A DNA stretch of 6,755 nucleotides from an uncultured Vampirovibrio sp. GTDB lineage: Bacteria > Cyanobacteriota > Vampirovibrionia > Gastranaerophilales > Gastranaerophilaceae. The translations under genes and the position numbers were made by a program. The DNA lies in assembly GCA_910579975.1 (NCBI GenBank), contig CAJTWU010000045.1, positions 1-6,755 on the forward strand, given 5' to 3'. The notes under the pieces are model-generated. The model worked only from the letters and a program-made list of their open reading frames with translations, had not been told where the DNA came from and searched no databases. The stretch's first letter is position 1. Each line of letters begins with the position of its first letter. Of this stretch, positions 1 through 6,580 are shown piece by piece.

Positions 1-9
1 TCTTTTCAT
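1..9 (-). CDS. Start of an unidentified minus-strand gene, cut by the left edge
   Basis: Only the first three codons (Met-Lys-Arg) are visible: an ATG at 9-7 reading out of the window. It is called as a gene start because a GAGGT ribosome binding site lies at 20-16 with a 6-base spacer, which is near-ideal. It comes after the lepA terminator, so it probably has its own promoter and belongs to a separate transcript. A Lys-Arg start would suit either a cytoplasmic protein or a signal peptide. Nothing can be said about its function from three codons. Confidence 0.5.
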
Positions 10-15
10 GCTTTT

Positions 16-20
16 ACCTC
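16..20 (-). promoter_or_regulatory. Ribosome binding site of the left-edge gene
   Basis: GAGGT on the minus strand, six bases before the ATG at 9-7. It is the main reason for believing that a gene begins here, since the coding sequence itself is outside the window. Confidence 0.5.
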
Positions 21-41
21 GCTCTATATAATTCTTAAATT

Positions 42-69
42 ACGCAACACAATATGTATTGTGTTGCAT
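42..69 (-). repeat. Palindromic repeat, copy 1 (no U-tract)
   Basis: Two perfect 11-base arms (44-54 and 57-67) are separated by two bases. With one more base pair opened, this would fold as a 10-pair stem with a four-base loop. The 28 bases at 42-69, read on the minus strand, are identical to 186-213 read on the plus strand. The flanks AAATTA (37-42) and TAATTT (69-74) extend the symmetry across one wobble position. Neither side has a run of T, so this copy does not look like an intrinsic terminator. It could be an operator or a 5'-leader hairpin for the gene starting at position 9. Confidence 0.8.
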
Positions 70-101
70 AATTTAAAGAGCTTGTAATAGCCTCATAACA
101 A
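70..101 (-). promoter_or_regulatory. Weak candidate promoter for the left-edge gene
   Basis: Two overlapping weak minus-strand solutions exist. One is TTATGA (98-93), 17 bases, then TAAATT (75-70). The other is TTGTTA (101-96), 18 bases, then TTTAAA (77-72). Both would start transcription near 63-65, at the beginning of palindrome copy 1, leaving a leader of roughly 55 bases before the ATG. Neither matches the sigma-70 consensus well. The inference rests mainly on the gene needing a promoter downstream of the lepA terminator. Confidence 0.25.
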
Positions 102-143
102 TGCATACAGCTTATTTTTAAAACTTTGGTTTTTTAGGGCAAC

Positions 144-172
144 TTCACAAAGAGTGCGATATATGCTATAAT
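144..172 (+). promoter_or_regulatory. Near-consensus sigma-70 promoter on the plus strand
   Basis: TTCACA at 144-149 (five of six consensus bases) is followed by a 17-base spacer and a perfect TATAAT at 167-172. The -10 box is preceded by TG at 164-165, making it an extended -10. The predicted start is around 178-180, a few bases before the hairpin at 186-213. Beyond that hairpin the plus strand runs antisense into lepA. No plus-strand gene follows, so the product would be a very short hairpin RNA, or an antisense RNA if the terminator is leaky. Confidence 0.5.
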
Positions 173-180
173 ACAGATAT

Positions 181-218
181 AAAAAATGCAACACAATACA
201 TATTGTGTTGCGTTTTTT
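181..218 (-). terminator. Intrinsic terminator of lepA, probably bidirectional
   Basis: A perfect 11-base inverted repeat (arms 188-198 and 201-211) begins 15 bases after the lepA stop codon. On the minus strand it is followed by six T residues (complement of 186-181), as in a Rho-independent terminator. On the plus strand it is followed by six T residues at 213-218, so it could stop transcription in both directions. The A and T runs can also pair and lengthen the stem. Confidence 0.85.
186..213 (+). repeat. Palindromic repeat, copy 2 (within the lepA terminator)
   Basis: This is identical over 28 bases to the reverse complement of 42-69, including the two-base centre (CA here, TG there) and two bases on each side of the palindrome. 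The centre and flanks give the palindrome an orientation, and by that measure the two copies point in opposite directions with centres about 144 bases apart. This copy differs in having A6 and T6 flanks, which make it a terminator. Confidence 0.8.
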
Positions 219-226
219 ATATAATC

Positions 227-2032
227 TTACTCATCATCAAGACTTAATACAGCCATAAATGCTTCTTGTGGAACCTCTACACGTCCAACTGCTTTCATAC
301 GTTTTTTACCTTTTTTCTGTTTTTCAAGCAGTTTACGTTTACGAGAAATATCACCACCATAACACTTATCAAGTACACTTTTACGAAGTGCTTTAATATT
401 AGTTCTCGCAATTACCCTGCCGCCAATTGCTGCTTGTATAGGCACTTCAAACATCTGCCTTGGAATGATAGTTTTAAGTTTTTCGGTTAATTTTTGACCA
501 ATATAATATGCATTATCTTCATGGCATATAACAGAAAGCGCATCAACCACTTCTCCGGCAAGCATTATATCAAGTTTTATAAGCTTAGAACGTTTATAAT
601 CCACAAACTCATAATCAAGACTCGCATATCCTTTAGAACGTGACTTCAACTGGTCATAGAAATCTGTAATAACTTCACTCAACGGTATGTGATAAATCAA
701 ATCAACACGAACTTTATCTAAATAATTCATATTGATAAAAATCCCGCGTTTTGTTTGACATAAATCCATTAAAGTTCCAACATAATCATTTGGAGTAATA
801 ATTGAAACCTTAACATATGGTTCTTCAATAAACTCACGATATTGAGCTCCCGGTAAATTTGCAGGGTTATCAATCTCAACCACTTCACCATTTGTTTTAT
901 GCACCTTATAAATTACTGAAGGAGCTGTAGTAACAATTGAAAGATCATATTCTCTTTCCAATCTTTCCTGGGCAATTTCCATATGAAGCATTCCCAAGAA
1001 CCCGCACCTAAAACCAAAACCAAGTGCTGATGATGTTTCCGGCTCAAAGGTTATAGAACTATCAGATAGTTTTAATTTTTCCAGAGCTTCTTTTAATTCA
1101 TGATAATCCTCATTATCTACAGGATACATTCCCGAAAATACCATCGGTAAAGCTTCTTTATATCCTGGAAGCGGTTCATTAGAAGGGTTCTCAACATTTG
1201 TAACCGTATCACCTACAAATCTTGTAATCTCTTTAATAGAACCGGCAAAATAGCCGACATCTCCACAAACAAGTTCATTTACCTGAACTCTGTTCGGGGT
1301 TAAATAGCCTAATTCCACTACATCATACTCTTTACCTGAGGCCATAAATCGAACTTTATCACCCAGTTTCATTTTGCCATCCATTATTTTAAAGAAACAT
1401 AGAGTTCCTAAATACGGGTCATAAGCGCTGTCAAATACCAAAGCTCGCAAAGGTTTTTCTGTAGTATCAACAGGAGGCGGTACAAACTCTACAATTGCTT
1501 CCAGCACATCTTCTATACCTATCCCCGTTTTAGCACTAACAGGAATTGCCATTGATGTATCAATACCAAGTATTTCTTCAATTTCTGCTTTTACCCTTTC
1601 AACATCAGCAGAAGGTAAGTCAATTTTATTAATTACAGGAATGATTTCCAAATTCTGTTCAATTGCCATATAAACATTTGCCAAAGTTTGCGCCTCAACT
1701 CCCTGAGTAGCATCTACAATTAACAAAGCACCTTCACAAGCGGCTAAAGAACGTGAAACTTCATACGAAAAATCTACGTGACCCGGGGTATCAATAAGGT
1801 TGAAAATATATTTTTCACCATTTTTAGCCGTATAATTCATTCTTGCAGCATTTAATTTAATTGTAATACCACGTTCACGTTCAATATCCATTGTATCTAA
1901 AAGCTGTGCTTGCATATCACGCTCTGCAATCGTACCTGTTGCCTCTAAAAGTCTATCAGCAAGAGTTGATTTACCATGGTCAATATGCGCTATTATACAA
2001 AAGTTTCTTACATTATTCCTGTGCATTATCAT
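227..2032 (-). CDS. lepA: Elongation factor 4 (LepA), ribosome back-translocating GTPase
   Basis: LepA is a translational GTPase related to EF-G; it binds the ribosome and affects elongation and 30S subunit assembly. Counting from the ATG at 2032 (601 residues, normal for the family), the motifs are: P-loop AHIDHGKS at 15-22, switch I RERGITI near 52-58, DTPGH at 81-85, NKID at 135-138 and SAK at 166-168. The EF-G-like domain III signature (GFGFRCGFLGML) is near 338-349. The LepA-specific C-terminal domain is complete, with KCYGGDISRKRKLLEKQKKG near 556-575 and a PQEAF motif close to the end. The start is ambiguous: a TTG at 2047 and ATGs at 2035, 2032 and 2026 are all in frame. The ATG at 2032 is chosen because AGGA at 2041-2038 lies five bases before it; 2026 (599 residues) is nearly as good. 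The gene overlaps the end of the AsmA-family gene, suggesting translational coupling. Confidence 0.97.
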   Translation of the reverse strand: MIMHRNNVRNFCIIAHIDHGKSTLADRLLEATGTIAERDMQAQLLDTMDIERERGITIKLNAARMNYTAKNGEKYIFNLIDTPGHVDFSYEVSRSLAACEGALLIVDATQGVEAQTLANVYMAIEQNLEIIPVINKIDLPSADVERVKAEIEEILGIDTSMAIPVSAKTGIGIEDVLEAIVEFVPPPVDTTEKPLRALVFDSAYDPYLGTLCFFKIMDGKMKLGDKVRFMASGKEYDVVELGYLTPNRVQVNELVCGDVGYFAGSIKEITRFVGDTVTNVENPSNEPLPGYKEALPMVFSGMYPVDNEDYHELKEALEKLKLSDSSITFEPETSSALGFGFRCGFLGMLHMEIAQERLEREYDLSIVTTAPSVIYKVHKTNGEVVEIDNPANLPGAQYREFIEEPYVKVSIITPNDYVGTLMDLCQTKRGIFINMNYLDKVRVDLIYHIPLSEVITDFYDQLKSRSKGYASLDYEFVDYKRSKLIKLDIMLAGEVVDALSVICHEDNAYYIGQKLTEKLKTIIPRQMFEVPIQAAIGGRVIARTNIKALRKSVLDKCYGGDISRKRKLLEKQKKGKKRMKAVGRVEVPQEAFMAVLSLDDE

Positions 2033-5000
2033 CATTTTCCTTATCAAAGATATGTTTCAATTTATATCCAAATGTTTTCTTTTCTGCTTCCAGTGCTTCG
2101 TGTTCAGCGATTGCTTCTTCAATATTTGTAGCTTCAGAGCCTTCAACTGGTTCAGGAAGTGAGTTTACAAAATCAACAGCTTCATCGTATTCTGTTTTAG
2201 AAGCAAGCCACTTAAATGATTTTACCAGAGTCAAAGGTTTTGCAACATCCCCTCTAACTACGATTTGGAATTTTGTTGCAGAATTATCTACATATTTATT
2301 AGCAAAGCTTGGTAAAATATCTAACTCTTCTTCTGGGACCATTTCACAGAATATAGAGAACGCTTTAGCCGTAACCACATTCAAGCTTGCAGCACTGTTA
2401 ATCAAATTAGCCGGGTTAATAGCTCCGATAGGTCCAAGAAGATTAGAAACTAGAGAAGCCATCCTTGCTCTAACTCTCATATCACAAGCGTTTCTAAGTA
2501 AATCAAACTCTCCGAAAATATGCAGAGCCAAAATATCACCGGATGATGTTATCGGGTCAAGATAACAAATCCCGTCATTAAAGCTTAGTTTACCGGCAAG
2601 CTCTGAAAAATGAGTTGTATCAATGGTAAACAAGCCTTCAATAATACTTCCTAACGCTGTTTGGAAAAAAGCAGACTCACGTATGTTTTCAGCTATGATG
2701 AGGTTTTCCAGTTTTCCAAAAGGACCAAATTGACCATCCTTGACATTAAAATCAACATTTCCTTTAAGGCTTCTCATTTGTTCTTCATAAGTAGCGCCTT
2801 TTAATGCAATATTTGCTTTAAAATCTGCTGTACCGCTTAATGTATCTTTCATAGCTGCAGCATCTCTTAATGCTTGGTCAACATCAAGACCTCGTCCTCT
2901 AACATCAATATTCATAAGAGTATTAATAAGGTTCATTGATATATTACCATTTACAGAACCTTTAAACACATTTGTTCTTAAATTATGCAAATAGAAAACA
3001 TTTCTAGCCATCGAAATTCTTGAAACAGTGTTTCTAACATCAATATTCCCTGAAATTATTCTTGCCATATTAATTGAACCGCTTCTAATTTCAACAGGAA
3101 TATCAGCAGGTGCTGAATTTGCTGTATTAGGAGAAGCCGGAACATATTTCATAGCCTTATCTGCTGTTACCAGCAATTTATCAGCATTCAAATATCTTGA
3201 AACAACTTTCAAATCAGTAATTTTAAGTACTGATGAAGGAAGAAGACTCATTGTTCCATCAATTTGTAAATCAGAACCGTTAAGAATTAAATCTTCTGCT
3301 TTAAAGTCCATATCATGACCACGAAATTTTACAGAAGCTTTTCTCAAATCCATCAATAATTCAGGAATTTTAAATCCTTGAACATCAAATCCGCCGCGCA
3401 TTCTTGGAGAAGCAACTTCTCCAAATATAAACGCTTTACCATCAACTTTGAATACAGAAGCTGGAAAAACAACAATTTTACCTGTTAAAGGTTTTAAATT
3501 AATCTTTATAAGGTTAATTCTATTTCCTTCTATTGTACCGTCCACATCAAGAATATCACTCAAAGATACAACTTCACGTCCTTTGTCATCAACAGTTACA
3601 TTTCTTTCAAATAACCCTGTTTTTTTGATTTTAATTCTGTTACCTTTAAGATCAATTACAGACTGTAAAGAAAGATTTTTACCCTGTAATTCTGCAAAAT
3701 CAACAGGTGTAAAGAAATTAGTTTTATCAGTCAAAGCTTGAACAAACAATGTTTGTTTTTTACCATTACCATCCAGTGTAACTTTTACAGGAATTGAACC
3801 GGATGAATGTATAAATGGTTTAAATTCACGTCCGATAACTTTAACCATATCATCCGTAGATACAGAACCGTTAGCATTAAACACAATTGATTTAAGTTTT
3901 GAATAATCAATAACTTCTCCTGAATAAGTTATTACAGATTTATCATTGAAATTGATTTTGTTTTCTTTAATTTTTATATTATTATCAGCAATCTTTGTTT
4001 CAAAAAACGGAGCAGAAACAAAAGACTTGGTTTTAGGTAAAGCAAAATTAAATCCTTCGTTTACAATTTTACCTCTAAAAGTTTTAGCATCTGCCAAAAA
4101 CTCACTGGTAAGTTTTTTATCAGTAATTGCAAAGTTCCCTGGTTTATCAGCAAGGTTCAAATTATCCAAACCGGCTTTAACAGTCGCTACCGCTTTTTTT
4201 AGTTCACCCTGTACAGACAAATCAAATGTTGCATCACCTGATGTAAAGTTATATGCAGAACGAACTTCTTTTGGTGCAAAAGCATTAAACAAAATAGGAA
4301 GAGGAATTTTATCAGCTTTTACACTAATATCTGCAACTGATTTTTCATTAATTCTACCATCAATTGCAATTTTTGATTTATCAACAAAAAGACTTGAATC
4401 TTTTATATTTAGAATACTGTTATCCAATAGTACATTGATATTAGCATTGGAAATAACACTTCCAATTCCTTTTACATTTATACCCCCGTTTTTTACAAAA
4501 ATTGAACCGGATGATTTAAGCTTTTTAAAATTAGTTTTGATATGACAATCAGCATTAATTCCACCATTAGCAGAAAATGAATTAAGTTCATGAGGAATAG
4601 AAAGCGAGTCTAAAAATGCACGACCCAAAATCAACAAATCATTAAATTTAAGCTCATTGATTTTAATATCCAAATCCATTTTAGGATTTCCATAATTAAC
4701 TTTGCCTAACAACGCAATCTTTTGCCCTTTTGCCGGAGAAATGTTTGTATCCAAATCAACATTTGTATTGAATAGTTTTGCTTTCAAATAACTTTCAGGC
4801 AAAGTTAAATGTCCCACATTCATTGTTATATTTTCAACATTGCAATGACCCCAGGCACCGTGTTCACGAATAAGAAGTTTTGTATCAATCTTAGCTTTTA
4901 AGTCATAGTTACGATACATAGTAACAGGGTTAACAAAAGGAATATCAATTCTTTCAGCCGGATCGTCCTCTTCATCCAACGCCGGAGCAGCCGGTGGAAG

Positions 5001-5687
5001 GAAAGTATTAATATCAATATCAGCAACAAGATTTAAGTTTTCATCACTGAAAAATTCAGCATAAGTTTTAACCTTAACTGTCTTGCCGTTAAAATATCCG
5101 GCAGTAAATTTTTCACCGGTCAACATCAAATTATGATTAGATTTAAGGTCATTAACAAAAATTGTATAGTTATTTAAAACAACATTAGGAACCTTAATTC
5201 TTATCCAAGCCGGATTAAACCAACATTCCTGAATTTCTTCTTCTACATCTTGTTCCAACTTTTGCTCTTTACCGGCATTTAGAAGGTCTTCAACCAATTG
5301 AACCACCTTAAACTGTTTATCATTGACAATCTCTAAGTTAACAATTGGACGGTCTACTTCTAAAGCTGAAACTTTAACCGTTAACAATAATAAACTGGGA
5401 AGTGAAACTCTGGTTTTCAAGCCATCAGCAGAAAATAACATAGAGTCATCAGGAAGTATTACTGAAATATTTTCAGCCTTTAATCCGACTCCAAGCAGCG
5501 GTGTTGTTATGATTTTAGCGTTCTCAAAATCAACGCCAACATTAGCCTGTTCATATACTAACTCCTGTATCACGGGTTTGTATTCATTAATATTTATTAT
5601 ATTAGGTAATATAAATAAAAAACTTAAATAAGCAAATCCAATAACCCCAAGGGTTGAAAATCCAAATATCTTCCAGAATTTACGCAT
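2013..5687 (-). CDS. AsmA-family envelope protein, 1224 residues
   Basis: This looks like a large AsmA-like protein, of the repeating beta-groove superfamily that includes AsmA, TamB and YhdP, implicated in moving phospholipids between inner and outer membranes. One membrane segment (about 8-29) anchors it, with the rest presumably periplasmic. Residues 30-125 match an AsmA N-terminus: INEYKPVIQELV, then TTPLLGVGLKAENISV, then a LEVDRPIVNLEI strand. The middle (about 160-860) is a long series of alternating polar and hydrophobic beta-strands with FNANGS- and SSGSI-like repeats. The AsmA C-terminal module is at about 870-1000 (GSVNGNISM, GRGLDVDQALRDAA, LSGTADFKANIALKG, SLKGNVDFNVKDGQFGPFG), followed by a hydrophobic segment near 1050-1110. 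The last 55 residues are charged and probably helical. E. coli AsmA is about half this length, so the groove is long, closer to YhdP or TamB. The start is secure: GGAGGA six bases before the ATG. The lipid-transport role is inferred from the family. Confidence 0.85.
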   Translation of the reverse strand: MRKFWKIFGFSTLGVIGFAYLSFLFILPNIININEYKPVIQELVYEQANVGVDFENAKIITTPLLGVGLKAENISVILPDDSMLFSADGLKTRVSLPSLLLLTVKVSALEVDRPIVNLEIVNDKQFKVVQLVEDLLNAGKEQKLEQDVEEEIQECWFNPAWIRIKVPNVVLNNYTIFVNDLKSNHNLMLTGEKFTAGYFNGKTVKVKTYAEFFSDENLNLVADIDINTFLPPAAPALDEEDDPAERIDIPFVNPVTMYRNYDLKAKIDTKLLIREHGAWGHCNVENITMNVGHLTLPESYLKAKLFNTNVDLDTNISPAKGQKIALLGKVNYGNPKMDLDIKINELKFNDLLILGRAFLDSLSIPHELNSFSANGGINADCHIKTNFKKLKSSGSIFVKNGGINVKGIGSVISNANINVLLDNSILNIKDSSLFVDKSKIAIDGRINEKSVADISVKADKIPLPILFNAFAPKEVRSAYNFTSGDATFDLSVQGELKKAVATVKAGLDNLNLADKPGNFAITDKKLTSEFLADAKTFRGKIVNEGFNFALPKTKSFVSAPFFETKIADNNIKIKENKINFNDKSVITYSGEVIDYSKLKSIVFNANGSVSTDDMVKVIGREFKPFIHSSGSIPVKVTLDGNGKKQTLFVQALTDKTNFFTPVDFAELQGKNLSLQSVIDLKGNRIKIKKTGLFERNVTVDDKGREVVSLSDILDVDGTIEGNRINLIKINLKPLTGKIVVFPASVFKVDGKAFIFGEVASPRMRGGFDVQGFKIPELLMDLRKASVKFRGHDMDFKAEDLILNGSDLQIDGTMSLLPSSVLKITDLKVVSRYLNADKLLVTADKAMKYVPASPNTANSAPADIPVEIRSGSINMARIISGNIDVRNTVSRISMARNVFYLHNLRTNVFKGSVNGNISMNLINTLMNIDVRGRGLDVDQALRDAAAMKDTLSGTADFKANIALKGATYEEQMRSLKGNVDFNVKDGQFGPFGKLENLIIAENIRESAFFQTALGSIIEGLFTIDTTHFSELAGKLSFNDGICYLDPITSSGDILALHIFGEFDLLRNACDMRVRARMASLVSNLLGPIGAINPANLINSAASLNVVTAKAFSIFCEMVPEEELDILPSFANKYVDNSATKFQIVVRGDVAKPLTLVKSFKWLASKTEYDEAVDFVNSLPEPVEGSEATNIEEAIAEHEALEAEKKTFGYKLKHIFDKENDDNAQE
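2036..2042 (-). promoter_or_regulatory. lepA ribosome binding site inside the AsmA gene end
   Basis: AAGGAAA on the minus strand lies in the last codons of the AsmA-family gene. It sits five bases before the ATG at 2032 and eleven before the one at 2026. The TTG at 2047 lies upstream of this site and has no purine-rich motif of its own, which argues against the longest reading. Confidence 0.55.
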
Positions 5688-5693
5688 AACATA

Positions 5694-5699
5694 TCCTCC
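5694..5699 (-). promoter_or_regulatory. Strong ribosome binding site of the AsmA-family gene
   Basis: GGAGGA on the minus strand with a six-base spacer to the ATG at 5687. It is the best match to the anti-Shine-Dalgarno sequence in the window, so this gene is likely to start translation independently of the permease upstream. Confidence 0.75.
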
Positions 5700-5706
5700 A
5701 AAGACA

Positions 5707-5715
5707 ATTTTAGCA
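5707..5715 (-). promoter_or_regulatory. Possible extended -10 promoter before the AsmA-family gene
   Basis: TGC followed by TAAAAT (5712-5707) fits an extended -10 box with five of six consensus bases. The hexamer 17 bases upstream (GAGGGT) is not a -35 box. A start about seven bases downstream would leave a leader of only about a dozen bases before the ATG. It may let the AsmA-lepA pair be transcribed separately from the transporter gene, but a chance match in AT-rich sequence is quite possible. Confidence 0.25.
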
Positions 5716-5734
5716 CAAAAAAATTATTTACCCT

Positions 5735-6580
5735 CTATCCCTTTACTGCGCCGTCATTTTCTCCTGAAATAAAATATCTCTGCATAACAAGGAAAAATAT
5801 AATAATAGGTATCGTTGCAATAATAGAACCCGCTGCAATAAACCTCCAGTTAGCAGAAAACATTCCTTGTAAATTATTAATTCCAACAGGAAGTGTGTAC
5901 ATTGACTCTTTTGTCAGCATAATACTCGGCCACAAAAATTCGCCCCAAGAGCCAATAAAAGTAAAAACAGCAAGAACAGCAAGAGTTGGCTTAACCATTG
6001 GAATAACTATTTTCATAAACATTTCAAAAACATTGCACCCATCAACAATAGCAGCTTCTTCCACTTCTCTTGGCACCTTTAAAAAAGCTTGTCTCATTAG
6101 CATTATACCAAACGCACTTACTGCAAACGGCATAACAAGCCCAATATATCCGGCTGCATTATTTACACTATCAATTAAGTGTAATTTCAAAGTTATAATA
6201 TAAACAGGAAGCATAATCGCCTGAAACGGTATCATTATTGTAGCCAAAATAGAAAAGAAAAATATTTTCTTCCCCCTAAACTGCATTCTTGCAAGAGGAT
6301 AAGCTGCAAGCGAAGACAAAACAAGATTAAGAATAACCGTCAGTGCTGCAACAATCATACTGTTCATAAAATAAGCTATAAAATCAACCTTATGCCAAAC
6401 ATCAATATAATTTACCCAAGTAAAATCCGCAGGTATTATTGTCGGAGGATAAGCAAAAATATCCTCGCTCAATCCTTTAAGAGAAGTGGAAGTCAGCCAA
6501 ACAAATGGAAATATTGACAGGAGCGATGTTCCTATCAATATTCCATGTATCAGAGTTTTTGAAAATATTTTCTTTAACAT
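5735..6580 (-). CDS. Carbohydrate ABC transporter permease, MalG type
   Basis: An inner-membrane subunit of a type I ABC importer of the CUT1 (sugar or oligosaccharide) family. It would pair with a MalF-type permease, a binding protein and an ATPase, none of which is visible here. The 281 residues are the normal length. Six membrane segments can be placed near 11-30, 72-95, 107-130, 142-162, 198-217 and 247-267. The cytoplasmic EAA loop, which docks onto the ATPase, is at about 174-195 (EEAAIVDGCN followed by IVIPMVKP). The C-terminus ends in the family's usual Gly-Ala-Val-Lys-Gly. The substrate cannot be read from the sequence. The ATG overlaps the stop of the preceding gene by one base (TAATG) and has no good ribosome binding site, so translation is probably coupled. 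The expected MalF-type partner is not directly upstream; a pilin-like gene is there instead. Confidence 0.93.
   Translation of the reverse strand: MLKKIFSKTLIHGILIGTSLLSIFPFVWLTSTSLKGLSEDIFAYPPTIIPADFTWVNYIDVWHKVDFIAYFMNSMIVAALTVILNLVLSSLAAYPLARMQFRGKKIFFFSILATIMIPFQAIMLPVYIITLKLHLIDSVNNAAGYIGLVMPFAVSAFGIMLMRQAFLKVPREVEEAAIVDGCNVFEMFMKIVIPMVKPTLAVLAVFTFIGSWGEFLWPSIMLTKESMYTLPVGINNLQGMFSANWRFIAAGSIIATIPIIIFFLVMQRYFISGENDGAVKG

Larger units (their letters stand above)
10..226. other. Intergenic region between lepA and the left-edge gene
   Basis: This is the only sizeable non-coding stretch of the window. It contains the lepA terminator hairpin (about 181-218), a second inverted copy of the same palindrome (42-69), a near-consensus plus-strand promoter (144-172) and weak minus-strand promoter candidates near 70-101. 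I saw no tRNA-like fold and no convincing small open reading frame with a ribosome binding site in the roughly 115 bases between the two palindromes. Confidence 0.6.

Noticed and set aside
25..52. TTGTGT-16-TATATA as the promoter of the left-edge gene
   Set aside because: It would start transcription at about position 18, inside the GAGGT ribosome binding site, which would remove the site it should deliver.
117..135. Small hairpin around AAAAC-TTTG-GTTTT with a following T run
   Set aside because: The stem is five base pairs, four of them A-T, and too weak to serve as a terminator or a structured RNA element.
42..213. CRISPR-like or direct-repeat array
   Set aside because: There are only two copies, and they are inverted relative to each other with about 116 bases between them. 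That is not the spacing or orientation of a CRISPR array.
25..225. TATATAAT at 25-32 and 218-225 as a target-site duplication around the inverted palindromes
   Set aside because: The two copies lie at unequal distances from the ends (9 and 4 bases) and are simple AT sequence that is expected by chance here. They are not good evidence of transposition.
1891..2565. Long plus-strand open frame opposite the lepA start and AsmA end
   Set aside because: It is antisense to two well-supported genes, crosses their junction, has no recognisable protein family and no clear ribosome binding site. It is a by-product of the codon use of the minus-strand genes.
3946..4545. Plus-strand open frame of about 200 codons inside the AsmA-family gene
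   Set aside because: Its translation is a low-complexity mix of Leu, Ser, Ile and Phe, typical of the reverse reading of a beta-rich AT-rich gene. There is no domain or start signal to support it.
5688..5734. Terminator between the permease and the AsmA-family gene
   Set aside because: There is a run of seven T residues on the minus strand but no inverted repeat before it, so an intrinsic terminator is not supported.
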